A stretch of DNA of 64,000 nt, from contig NC_071334.1 of the NCBI RefSeq assembly GCF_027744825.2, positions 40,649,437 to 40,713,436 of the forward strand, read 5' to 3'. The notes beneath the pieces are model-generated. The model did not search any database and was not told where the DNA came from. It was given only the letters and a program-made list of their open reading frames with translations. Below are positions 18,001 to 26,419 of this stretch, piece after piece. Each line of letters begins with the position of its first letter. Positions within the stretch are counted from its first letter, which is position 1. The stretch comes from Synchiropus splendidus. Taxonomy: Eukaryota; Chordata; Actinopteri; Syngnathiformes; Callionymidae. The position numbers and the translations under genes were made by a program.

Positions 18001-19441
18001 GGCCCTTCAGGATCAATTAGCTAATTACCAGAACTTTCTCGGAAGGAAAGAAGTCTCCTGGAATGATTCCAATGGAGAAGTGTCTATTCGGGCCTGGCCC
18101 CATTTTAATAACATGATAATTGTCCCGGGGAAAAATAGTGTACAAAAGGAGGGAATGGGGGTAGAACCTCCCATGAAGTACACAGCGCAGTTTCTGTTGC
18201 CCAAACATCTGAAAACAGTCAGACAATATTTTAAACGATACTCGGAATGGCACCACGTAAGAACATTTCAGTCATCATTCCCGTTTGTCCACACTACTCT
18301 AATGACTACGGAGAGGTTTTTAATAGCAGGTCTAGACCTCTTTGAGATCAATAATATGAAGAAGACAAAAAACAAAAGATTTGACAAAACTGAATTTAGG
18401 AAAACCTGGTTCCCCGTCCTAAGCAACATTCAGTACCCACAGCTCAGATGGCAACCCAATGACCCTGAGTATTTTAATTTAAGTATTACAGGATACCAAA
18501 AATGCTTTCGTGCACCTAATTTGAAACCTGAGGCGGTATACAGTCATGATTCTAATCCATGCGATCCACACCTCTGGGGTTATATTCCGTGTAATACCTC
18601 CGGATGTTTTAATGGATCTCGAATAGCTAAACAATTAAAAAGAAAACATGAGTCCTATTTTACCACAAGGTGGGGGACACATGGTATACTGTCGAAAAAT
18701 AGGGAAGAAATGTGTGGACGACTAGGAGTCCATGTAGCCGTACCACACTGGCCAAAAGTAGCGGCTCCATTCGGTTTTCTGGAAAGCATAAACCCGGGAT
18801 TTTTAATGTACAATCGCTATGAAACATACCGGGATCAGCTATGTGATAAAGACAATGTGCATGCAAAATCACGGACACAGGTATACTCTATAGATGATAG
18901 GATTCTTTCAAAAATATCCTATGCCGAAACATCCCCGTGGTATATCCCACTAGGAAATAGGAGTTGTGTCTATGAAGATTATAGTGCCCCTAAGATCGAT
19001 ACATCTCAAGATATATTTGCTTGTGAAAAATTGGACGACTATTGGCATATTGTACGTGATTTCCGCACTAAAACCCCGACAGCAGGATGGTTAGGATTCA
19101 TAGGTATGGTGGCAGAAGCGACGGTGTATGGGGTAGGACAAGGAGTTGTAGACACGGTAGACGCCGTGTGGGAAATAATTAAATTAATGTGGTGGTACAT
19201 AAAATGGATACTTATTGTGTTAGCAGTCCTCATAGGTCTTGCTGCAATCTCTAAAGTAGTCACCTCATGCCGGTGCTTTAACAGTATATGCTGCTATCCG
19301 TGCCGTGCAGCCAGCAGACGAAAAGATAGACAAGAAAGAGAGTTCTTGAAGAAAGCTCTTCGAGACGTTAAGGAAGACATAAGGAAAAAGAAACAAGGAA
19401 AATGGAAAAAATCATCAGACGAAGGCTATAGTGAGGTTTAA
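15098..19441 (+). CDS. env: Env glycoprotein precursor, 1447 residues
   Basis: A single intact frame, about 1.5 times the length of foamy Env. The N-terminus is Trp-rich (Trp4, Trp8, Trp10), then basic/amphipathic, followed by a membrane segment at about 65-83; this resembles the foamy Env leader, which is long, spans the membrane and contacts Gag through Trp residues. A basic run (about 178-189, ending VKRS) is followed by a hydrophobic stretch (191-211). A clear furin site RRVRRG lies at 463-468. The large ectodomain has many NxS/T sites and Cys residues. The C-terminus has a membrane anchor at about 1366-1388, a Cys cluster suited to palmitoylation (CRCFNSICCYPC) and a highly charged tail ending GYSEV (a YxxPhi-type signal). 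No C-terminal KKxx retrieval signal, unlike foamy Env. Role: receptor binding and membrane fusion, inferred from position and architecture. Confidence 0.9.
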   Translation: MNLWDKFWYWKARRWWQFKARQQLAYKDQAKDMQQQTPATISRKQMKRDKMIKEWEKTTRMSPLSLFIIGMLLFILILVIASWSNIVYEHMTHTSSVTRRWKLKTVHCKNCTILTPETREIPLPIATEKSGTQFDQALWMRQAAVYLNIHGAVSGTCQYAEQKSAEQEMTGRAVTAKPRQRQRQSVKRSVNKITEAATILIATIMTITPTINNQKQNANTTQDQIETYVPPPAIIKTIPLSDHIEINNDTSESASTDKKDTGDCDIQFKRANVSDCDEGLMSWLLQASQAAYERLCRYKAQCGQQNETLCSYNTWEDIASSYGPTSKEFVTVKVKLINHEEMRLSGWSIGISPLKTCHYRVFAQQTRRGWTMGEDRYYQMKTCQKINATHIWDAPIIKRIEPDSFDNKTWEQELWATTETYGNDEWDKSNQIGQLLLDIAPLPFSANPDPDVLNTDPTDPAPRRVRRGQEYTLESLCTKGMFQKVEAKTTSLSSSVISAAIVAANQNKHKGKKEQQTAFILSEHEDRQFENCFYLMTNGSRPWSDGKPPPDTHFRREEVYPRCKPGKNCRNRGPENDGDDANAQDTGLRNVYWRWHLLSTTSEQNKNKINGTGKEYIADQHSDSKFWKLWLKYPVVQRRVMWYKLGALQENGILCHNMQFNNKGMEEGNDCHKEPCECRRDQIGLAIPMMTQQPWRNWVNNNQSTWWAEAKQCLSKVLRINITHVRYAYQLINEKPNNTENRIFYPMRGEDWARAMEDCTKDLPVNLSCPLPSRNSIGQRPSGQEQGDHKYTISPTCLNNEAEKKDPTVFFKAWEWSQLAGLLLGKGLGWNSFDTESLGMLIWPHIVSYKELKENTLTAHQKGKKNTTIIHQFLVGSGLPHLTNPLNNLKERVKKYEIEVQTEQGMWGYDSVFQENITEWKRPSTEGLRDNDQRTWYATLKEATLLFNPSQLWGDITQITGGERTSGMALQDQLANYQNFLGRKEVSWNDSNGEVSIRAWPHFNNMIIVPGKNSVQKEGMGVEPPMKYTAQFLLPKHLKTVRQYFKRYSEWHHVRTFQSSFPFVHTTLMTTERFLIAGLDLFEINNMKKTKNKRFDKTEFRKTWFPVLSNIQYPQLRWQPNDPEYFNLSITGYQKCFRAPNLKPEAVYSHDSNPCDPHLWGYIPCNTSGCFNGSRIAKQLKRKHESYFTTRWGTHGILSKNREEMCGRLGVHVAVPHWPKVAAPFGFLESINPGFLMYNRYETYRDQLCDKDNVHAKSRTQVYSIDDRILSKISYAETSPWYIPLGNRSCVYEDYSAPKIDTSQDIFACEKLDDYWHIVRDFRTKTPTAGWLGFIGMVAEATVYGVGQGVVDTVDAVWEIIKLMWWYIKWILIVLAVLIGLAAISKVVTSCRCFNSICCYPCRAASRRKDRQEREFLKKALRDVKEDIRKKKQGKWKKSSDEGYSEV

Positions 19442-19449
19442 CTCAGGGA

Positions 19450-19468
19450 CCTTGCTTATGTCTTACAG
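19450..19468 (+). promoter_or_regulatory. Candidate splice acceptor before ORF-B
   Basis: CCTTGCTTATGTCTTACAG with AG at 19467-19468, two bases before the ORF-B AUG at 19471. Confidence 0.55.
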
Positions 19469-19470
19469 AT

Positions 19471-20055
19471 ATGAAGACCAAGGTATCGGCTACAAAAGTA
19501 CCTGAGGGGGAAGCGAATAAGGAAAACCTCAGGATTAAATTTATGACCTTAATATGGGTGTTTGGCACCATCATAATAATATATGAATCACTTAATTTTA
19601 AAATTACCTACTTCTCCAACAGAGAAGATTGGTGTCAGAGAACAAACATTACTCTTTGTAGATCCATAACCACTCAGAGTACTTATAGATCTCTTCTGGA
19701 ATGGAGAAAGGTTGAAACAACCACTATAATAACAGAAAAATACATCGTAATCAGTGCCAAGGCATTGGTTTATGACATCACTGAAGGATTGACTAAATGG
19801 CAAAATGATACAATGTTACAGAACGATACACTGAGCTCCATGGCTTATTACCCACGTTACATTATACACCCAAAAGTGTTTGAACACTGCACGGATCCAG
19901 GAGATAGTGTTTGGACTATCTTCTGGATGATGCTGACATGGGCATACATTGGAGCAGACATACTGATGTTCCATCTACGTCAACAGGAAACTGAAGGTAA
20001 CACCTCCATCTACAAGCACACAGGCAAAGCTGCGCAGGAAGTATCTTACATTTAG
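19471..20055 (+). CDS. ORF-B: small two-span membrane glycoprotein
   Basis: 194 codons, not recognised. A basic N-terminal tail of about 24 residues precedes a hydrophobic segment (25-39). The middle (about 45-145) has three NxT sequons (NIT at 59, NDT at 112 and 118) and three Cys, so it probably faces the lumen. A second hydrophobic segment (147-168) is followed by a hydrophilic tail. It starts 29 bases after the env stop and just after a candidate acceptor, and could be made from its own spliced RNA. Size and topology recall small accessory membrane proteins of complex retroviruses, but no homology is claimed. Confidence 0.75.
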   Translation: MKTKVSATKVPEGEANKENLRIKFMTLIWVFGTIIIIYESLNFKITYFSNREDWCQRTNITLCRSITTQSTYRSLLEWRKVETTTIITEKYIVISAKALVYDITEGLTKWQNDTMLQNDTLSSMAYYPRYIIHPKVFEHCTDPGDSVWTIFWMMLTWAYIGADILMFHLRQQETEGNTSIYKHTGKAAQEVSYI

Positions 20056-20066
20056 TCGCACTGAGC

Positions 20067-20717
20067 ATGGCAAGCAACCAGACGAACAACACCGGGTATG
20101 ACCCAGCAAATCCTCCTCAGGTAGGGACAGATTTTATTGATCTTATGATACTGTCCATGTTACAAGTAGTATTTGTTCCTCCATTACACAAGCAAAAAAC
20201 TTGCCTAGGGTGCATCTTCGGATTAGTAGTAGGATGCATTCGTTTTTTAGTTAGGAAAGTAACCCCTTTACACACATCATTCGGCCTCATTGGAGTCGCT
20301 GCATTGAATCTTAGTCCTCAGAGACCGTGGCTTTGGCCGACCGCGGTCACCGTAGTATACATTCTGGACAGTTTGTACACCGAATTGACTTTACTATTTT
20401 GCACAGATTCTCAGTGCACCTATTGCAATATAGCAGGAACAGTGATATATCTTGTACTCATAGGTTTATTGCTGACATTAATTTGGTCAACCCTGGGGAG
20501 GTATAAAAAGGCAGCACTAAATCTTACAGGGCAATGGATGATTCTGATGATATGGGTCCTGATTAAAAAATTAGCTGGAGGAACTTCCTTGTATGTCTCT
20601 ATGTTTTATATAGGTTATCTGATGGGGACTTGTTATCCCATGAAATTATGGAAAACTCCTAACGACATTAGGTTGTTTGGAATGGCGTCTGCTGTTAGTA
20701 GACCTTCTCAAAATTGA
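20067..20717 (+). CDS. ORF-C: multi-pass membrane protein
   Basis: 216 codons, not recognised. About six or seven hydrophobic segments: 24-39, 46-63, 70-83, 89-111, 122-143, 154-168 and 174-190. Two NxT/S sites lie in the short N-terminal tail (NQT, NNT). Cys pairs lie at CLGC (46-49) and CTDSQCTYC (112-120). The start sits 11 bases after the ORF-B stop in a GAGCATGG context. A TTTAG at 20051-20055, overlapping that stop, could be an acceptor; otherwise it would be the second cistron of the ORF-B RNA. Polytopic membrane proteins are not part of standard retroviruses; a viroporin-like or receptor-modulating role is possible, as is capture of a host gene, but nothing in the sequence decides this. 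Confidence 0.75.
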   Translation: MASNQTNNTGYDPANPPQVGTDFIDLMILSMLQVVFVPPLHKQKTCLGCIFGLVVGCIRFLVRKVTPLHTSFGLIGVAALNLSPQRPWLWPTAVTVVYILDSLYTELTLLFCTDSQCTYCNIAGTVIYLVLIGLLLTLIWSTLGRYKKAALNLTGQWMILMIWVLIKKLAGGTSLYVSMFYIGYLMGTCYPMKLWKTPNDIRLFGMASAVSRPSQN

Positions 20718-20738
20718 CATTTTGTAATGTTTCTGCAG
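20715..20738 (+). promoter_or_regulatory. Strong splice acceptor overlapping the ORF-D start
   Basis: A TTGAC branch-like motif, a T-rich tract and TTTCTGCAG|GG with AG at 20737-20738. It lies 11 bases downstream of the AUG at 20727, so splicing here would remove that AUG. Confidence 0.6.
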
Positions 20739-22694
20739 GGCCCAATTGTGATTACGGACGGGAACGACAAGGCGGATCAATGGGATCCATGGGGCACAAA
20801 GGAGACGAATGTGCTGTTAGCTCTGGATGTGATCATGGAGCCCCTTGATCCTAAAACCAAAGTCCGCCCTGCAGACATAGGACGCCGTAGAGTTTTTAGT
20901 TGGGGACCCTCCACCAAAATGATTGAATATTGGAGGAATAAGCCCCTCATGAGATTTACAGCAAAAGTATCACGCGGCGTCGTCACTCAAGATCACCGAA
21001 AGAAGGTCCAAAAGATATGGGTGCCCCTCGAAATCAAACCAACGAGAAAGATCGTGTGGTCATTTGAAAAAGAGACCCCGTTCATCCTCCAGGCATGGCC
21101 ACGTTTCGTGGTAATGTGCCAGGAGAATGAGCCATTAGTACACTGGCTTCCAGTGGTATGTGCCGAACACTGGGAGTTCACATTCCCAGGGGATGATAAG
21201 CTGCCCCCATTGACCACGTACGCCCTTAGGGTGTACCACTGTACTATAGGACCTGGGCAGACATCCTGGATTGAACAGGGAGGATTTCATCCTCCATATG
21301 TGGTGCAAGGAATGGTGTTTAAAATGGAACAGGTGGGAGAAGTGTATGATAAAGATTTGGGGTTCATTAGTCCCGCTAGACCTTGGGGGCCGGGAAACAT
21401 ACAGCCAGGTTACCGACGTCCAGGGGACCAGATTCACCTCCGTGACCCAAACTTACTGATGGTGACTCAGTGGCTAAGAGACGATGTGAGCGTGTATGAG
21501 GACTGGGAGGACTTGATACTCAGTGAACATGGTAGATTATGGCATGGGGGGTTTCGTCTACACCATTATCAGGGAGGATTTTGCCCTCATGGTTACTTCG
21601 AGTGGATGAGCAAATTATTGAAAAATAGAACAACAGTGCCCACCGCATTGGGGTGGCATGTTCAAGGACCAGTCTCATGGCAGAATTTTGCCCAACTGGT
21701 AATAAGTGGAAATGAGAAAGAAGCTCTGGCTGTGTTGAAGGGAGAACGTGACTGGAAGCGCCCTGCTATGCTCGAGCAGCACAAGCAGAGATTTAGGCGC
21801 GGTGGGAGGCCCTTTCCTCGGAGAACAAATCCGGCGAGACGCTGGGTAGAGAGAGCTGCGACATCCAGAAGCGGTTGGGTATTTCAGTTTGCTTCGCCTC
21901 CTGGGCAGGGGAACAACTGTCTGTCTGATACAGGACCATCTGCTAACTCGGATTCGGGAGCTACTCCCGCCCCAACGGCACCCAGACGTTCAAGGGCCTC
22001 CGTGTCCGTACCAACGTACGTACACCTGCAGTCCTTTCCTCGATCACAGCAGAGTGACACCTCGCTAACTGAAGGTGAGACGGATGAAGAAAATCCGAAA
22101 GATCAATCAAAATCTCCGGAAGACACCGGTGCAACAAATTGCAACTATTGTGAAGGTAATGTAATGACTCTTAAAAATCTACTCCTATGTAAACATGAGG
22201 GCCATGTCCTGAACAATTGTCATCAATGTGGGTTAAATATGATAAAAAACAAATTTGTCTTCCCAGACTCAAAACAGCTCACAGATGTCCCAGCTAATGT
22301 TACCTCCACGGGGTCGGCTGACCCTGTGAACACATCTTCGGGGTCGGCTGATCCTGTGAACACATCATCTCCGGTGCGTCCGAATACCCCCAGAGTTTCG
22401 ACCCCTGTTACGCCTGAGCGGAACGAATACTCTCCTACCACCCCCCGAGCTGAGAGTCCAGATCCCACCATGCCTAATCGTCCAAGCAGAGGAAGCGACC
22501 TCACTCCTCCTTCAACGCACGCCGCCACGACATCTACCGGTAGATCCAAGGAGTCTGCACAGAAATTATTTGACTACTATATGAATGTGCTGAGAAGGCT
22601 GAAGGAGGAAGAATTGAAGGAGCTTGAGTCCCGAATGAATGAAAAAGATGAGAAAGATGAAGAAGATGAATCGATGGACTTAGACAAATGGTGA
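20727..22694 (+). CDS. ORF-D: 3' regulatory-type protein (Tas-like position)
   Basis: 655 codons between env/ORF-C and the 3' LTR, where foamy viruses carry their transactivator and Bet. Parts in order: a Trp/Pro-rich N-terminal half (about 1-350) with no membrane segment; an Arg-rich nuclear-localisation or RNA-binding-like patch (about 353-375, RFRRGGRPFPRR); a Ser/Pro/Thr-rich linker; a candidate zinc site (about 472-502: CNYC, CKHEGH, CHQC); a perfect GSADPVNTSS tandem repeat (about 532-551); and a coiled-coil, strongly acidic C-terminus (about 610-655) that could act as an activation domain. Transcriptional activator is the best guess from position and layout; sequence homology to Tas is not shown. 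Because a strong acceptor lies just inside the ORF, the real start may be Met37 or a spliced leader exon. Confidence 0.78.
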   Translation: MFLQGPIVITDGNDKADQWDPWGTKETNVLLALDVIMEPLDPKTKVRPADIGRRRVFSWGPSTKMIEYWRNKPLMRFTAKVSRGVVTQDHRKKVQKIWVPLEIKPTRKIVWSFEKETPFILQAWPRFVVMCQENEPLVHWLPVVCAEHWEFTFPGDDKLPPLTTYALRVYHCTIGPGQTSWIEQGGFHPPYVVQGMVFKMEQVGEVYDKDLGFISPARPWGPGNIQPGYRRPGDQIHLRDPNLLMVTQWLRDDVSVYEDWEDLILSEHGRLWHGGFRLHHYQGGFCPHGYFEWMSKLLKNRTTVPTALGWHVQGPVSWQNFAQLVISGNEKEALAVLKGERDWKRPAMLEQHKQRFRRGGRPFPRRTNPARRWVERAATSRSGWVFQFASPPGQGNNCLSDTGPSANSDSGATPAPTAPRRSRASVSVPTYVHLQSFPRSQQSDTSLTEGETDEENPKDQSKSPEDTGATNCNYCEGNVMTLKNLLLCKHEGHVLNNCHQCGLNMIKNKFVFPDSKQLTDVPANVTSTGSADPVNTSSGSADPVNTSSPVRPNTPRVSTPVTPERNEYSPTTPRAESPDPTMPNRPSRGSDLTPPSTHAATTSTGRSKESAQKLFDYYMNVLRRLKEEELKELESRMNEKDEKDEEDESMDLDKW

Positions 22695-22708
22695 AGGAGG
22701 ATATTTTC

Positions 22709-22717
22709 GGAGGGGGA
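22709..22717 (+). promoter_or_regulatory. Polypurine tract
   Basis: GGAGGGGGA directly abuts the 3' LTR (TGTTGTATA), as expected for the plus-strand DNA primer. It lies 15 bases after the ORF-D stop. Confidence 0.9.
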
Positions 22718-23163
22718 TGTTGTATATACTGGAAAATCGAAAATATTATAACTATGCTTTGCACTTATTATGAGCACTTATTGAATCTGTATGCTTTGCA
22801 CTTTTGAACTTGCAGGGCATGCTCTAACCTCAGGGTGAATTTGTAAGCAGAACATGTTTTTAAGCCGAGCTTGCGATTATGGTTAACACTTAGAAGGAAC
22901 GTTGTATTAATAGGACCTTGTGGTCTTCACTTAGAACATAAGTTACATTTATCAAAACAATGAAACTAACACTCAGCATGTTCAATGAATCTAAAACATC
23001 TGCATAAGACATAAGGGGTGTATCTAATGAAGTTAAAAACTTTCCACTAAGGACGACAGCTAGAACACGTGATGAAAATTAAAACTTTCCACTGAAGATG
23101 ACAAGAACACGTCACCCATTAATGACGCATTGGGGGATTGTTTATTGAAATCGGCAGTGTTGC

Positions 23164-23169
23164 TATAAA
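23164..23169 (+). promoter_or_regulatory. TATA box of the 3' LTR
   Basis: TATAAA at the position equivalent to 5212 in the 5' LTR. It could drive transcription into the right-hand satellite array. Confidence 0.6.
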
Positions 23170-23475
23170 GGTCTAGGATAAACTGACCTCTCGCTCTCGC
23201 TCTTGATCCACGCTTTTGGCTTCATCCGTTTGCTGTAAGGTCTTGTATCTTAACTTGGGACGGTGATCTTGCTCTTGCTCTTAGGCCATTTGATTTAACT
23301 CTTTTTGTTGTTCTCTTATGGTTCTTTATTATTGATTGGTTGATTTTTATGATTAATTCTTTTGACTTAATCTCTTTTATTGCATATACTTTGAATATAT
23401 TTTTTATGATCTTTGACTTAATCCTTTTTATTGTGTATGCATTTTGATTATATGATTTTTGACATTTATGTATGT

Positions 23476-23532
23476 GCACTAGCGTCTGGCAGTGCCTTTG
23501 ACTTTGTTGGGTATTAGCGTCTGGCAATACCC
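23476..23532 (+). promoter_or_regulatory. Twin hairpins, 3' LTR copy
   Basis: Same pair as at 5524-5580, stems and both AGCGTCTGGC loops unchanged. The spacer between the hairpins differs at two bases (AA versus TT) while the stems do not. Confidence 0.6.
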
Positions 23533-23742
23533 TTGAGTTTATTGATGTTTATTGATTTTATTGTTTTCATTATCCTTTTTTGAATTTTATTGTTTTATTA
23601 CCCTTTTATCATTTTTGTATTGAATTTTATTGTTTTATTACCCTTTTATCATTTTTGTATTGAATTTGATTCTTTATTGATTTTACTGTTATATTATTCT
23701 TTTTATCAATTTTTTGGAGAAATACTTTTGACATAAAAACAA

Positions 23743-23748
23743 AATAAA
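23743..23748 (+). terminator. Polyadenylation signal of the retroviral transcript
   Basis: AATAAA in the 3' LTR, the most likely 3' end signal for all viral mRNAs. It is the only AATAAA noticed between TATA box and LTR end. Confidence 0.6.
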
Positions 23749-24322
23749 ACTGAGTACGAATTAAGTACTGAAAAGGCACAACGGCATTGATCCCTGACTA
23801 CTAAAGATTCGACTGGCTCCTGTACTACCATCAACTGGGTTATAGGTGAGTTAATGCTGGATTGAATTAATGTCTGATTCCCTTTCCTGTGCACATGTAG
23901 TGAATGTCTCGACTGGTAGCATTATTCCATCCTGAATTATTATGTCAATGATAAAGTGGTAGTTCAGAAGGCTGAGGTAATATTTTATTTAAGGAATGGA
24001 TTGAGGATCTAATCATGTGTCCCTAAACGAAGCTAAGTAAAGAGACTACGGTAGAAGGTGTAGCATTGTAAGGTCAAGAACCTGTTTCTCAAAAGGTCGG
24101 GCGAATTAAATAACCCGCTCAGTGAAGCGCCGACACTACTCACTAATATAATAGGTATTATAGTTTTAGAACCGTGTCTGCAACAAGAGGCTGACTGAGT
24201 TGACCACACGAGGGGGCCCTTTACCAGAGAGGCAAAGGGAGGTAGTGTACTCGGAACTAGGGACGGCTTGTTACAGCCAATTGCCCTGTACACAAAACCT
24301 TGAAATCCAAAACCCGGCGACA

Positions 24323-24327
24323 CAATG
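24323..24327. repeat. Target-site duplication, right copy (CAATG)
   Basis: CAATG follows the terminal CA of the 3' LTR and continues into CACAAAAACG, resuming the satellite monomer exactly where the left flank stopped. Confidence 0.92.
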
Positions 24328-26419
24328 CACAAAAACGCTTTTCAGCCTGAGATAAGATGGGTTTCGGAACGCCAAACATAAAAGTGTTAATAACTTTCGA
24401 AAAACACTTCAGACAGCTAAGATTTGATGTGCAACCAATAGAAAGACCCTTTCTGCTATAGTGGGAAGTTAAAATTTCATGTTCTGAAGCTTCCCTGAAA
24501 AGTTATGGCACAATGCACAAAAACGCTTTTCAGCCTGAGATAAGGTGGGTTTCGGAACGCCAAACATAAAAGTGTTGATAACTTTCGAAAAACACTTCAG
24601 ACAGCTTAGATTTGATGGGCACCTACTAGAAAGACCCTTTCTGCTATAGTGGGAGGTTAAAATTTCATGTTCTGAAGCTTCCCTGAAAAGTTATGGCACA
24701 ATGCACAAAAACGCTTTTCAGCCTGAGATAAGGTGTGTTTCGGAACGCCAAACATAAAAGTGTTGATAACTTTCGAAAAACACTTCAGACAGCTTAGATT
24801 TGATGTGCAACTACTAGAAAGACCCTTTCTGCTATAGTGGGAGGTTAAAATTTCATGTTCTGAAGCTTCCCTGAAAAGTTATGGCACAATGCGTAAAAAC
24901 GCTTTTCAGCCTGAGATAAGGTGGGTTTCGGAACGCCAAACATAAAAGTGTTGATAACTTTCGAAAAACACTTCAGACAGCTTAGATTTGATGTGCACCT
25001 ACTAGAAAGGCCCTTTCTGCTATAGTGGGAGGTTAAAATTTCATGTTCTGAAGCTTCCCTGAAAAGTTATGCCACAATGCGTAAAAACGCTTTTCAGCCT
25101 GAGATAAGGTGGGTTTCGGAAGGCCAAACATAAAAGTGTTGATAACTTTCGAAAAACATTTCAGACAGCTTAGATTTGATGTGCAACTACTAGAAAGACC
25201 CTTTCTGCTATAGTGGGAGGTTAAAATTTCATGTTCTGAAGCTTCCCTGAAAAGTTGTGGCACAATGCACAAAAACGCTTTTCAGCCTGAGATAAGGTGG
25301 GTTTCGGAACGCCAAACATAAAAGTGTTGATAACTTTCGAAAAACACTTGAGACAGCTTAGATTTGATGTGCACCTACTAGAAAGACCATTTCTGCTATA
25401 GTGGGAGGTTAAAATTTCATGTTCTGAAGCTTCCCTGAAAAGTTATGGCACAATGCACAAAAACGCTTTTCAGCCTGAGATAAGGTGGGTTTCGGAACAC
25501 CAAACATAAAAGTGTTGATAACTTTCGAAAAACACTTCAGACAGCTTAGATTTGATGTGCACCTACTAGAAAGACCCTTTCTGCTATAGTGGGAGGTTAA
25601 AATTTCATGTTCTGAAGCTTCCCTGAAAAGTTATGGCACAATGCACAAAAACGCTTTTCAGCCTGAGATAAGGTGGGTTTCGGAACGCCAAACATAAAAG
25701 TGTTGATAACTTTCGAAAAACACTTCAGACAGCTTAGATTTGATGTGCAACTACTAGAAAGGCCCTTTCTGCTATAGTGGGAGGCTAAAATTTCATGTTC
25801 TGAAGCTTCCCTGCAAAGTTATGGCACAATGCACAAAAACGCTTTTCAGCCTGAGATAAGGTGGGTTTCGGAACGCCAAACATAAAAGTGTTGATAACTT
25901 TCGAAAAACATTTCGGACAGCTTAGATTTGATGTGCAACTACTAGAAAGACCCTTTCTGCTATAATGGGAGGTTAAAATTTCGTGTTCTGAAGCTTCCCT
26001 GAAAAGTTGTGGCACAATGCACAAAAACGCTTTTCAGCCTGAGATAAGGTGGGTTTCGGAACGCCAAACATAATAGTGTTGATAACTTTCGAAAAACACT
26101 TCAGACAGCTTAGATTTGATGTGCACCTACTAGAAAGACCCTTTCTGCTATAGTGGGAGGTTAAAATTTCATGTTCTGAAGCTTCCCTGAAAAGTTATGG
26201 CACAATGCACAAAAACGCTTTTCAGCCTGAGATAAGGTGGGTTTCGGAACGCCAAACACAAAAGTGTTGATAACTTTCGAAAAACACTTCAGACAGCTTA
26301 GATTTGATGTGCAACTACTAGAAAGACCCTTTCTGCTATAGTGGGAGGTTAAAATTTCATGTTCTGAAGCTTCCCTGAAAAGTTATGGCACAATGCACAA
26401 AAACGCTTTTCAGCCTGAG

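Larger units (their letters stand above)
4765..24322 (+). mobile_element. Complete foamy-like endogenous retrovirus, 19.6 kb
   Basis: Full-length provirus: LTR - PBS - gag - pol - ORF-A - env - ORF-B - ORF-C - ORF-D - PPT - LTR, flanked by 5-bp CAATG duplications. At 19,558 bp it is far longer than ordinary retroviruses (roughly 7-13 kb). Teleost foamy-like endogenous retroviruses have been reported with very large genomes, long gag-like genes and extra ORFs, and this fits that group. Supporting traits are a Gag without CCHC knuckles but with an Arg/Gly-rich tail, a pol frame with its own AUG, an Env with a long N-terminal leader, and a 3' regulatory-type ORF. Assignment to the foamy-like lineage is inference from organisation; an RT/IN phylogeny was not possible here. 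Confidence 0.93.
22718..24322 (+). repeat. 3' LTR of the retrovirus (1605 bp)
   Basis: Near-identical to the 5' LTR with the same TG...CA ends. It lacks a 15-base segment and one A present in the 5' copy and differs at about nine positions by eye, roughly 0.6 percent. It retains the TATA box, hairpins, 40-bp duplication (23583-23662) and AATAAA. Confidence 0.97.

Noticed and set aside
20727..22694. ORF-D as a diverged duplicate of ORF-A
   Set aside because: Both have Trp-rich parts, Cys pairs and a short WED match, but no alignable block longer than a few residues was found by eye.
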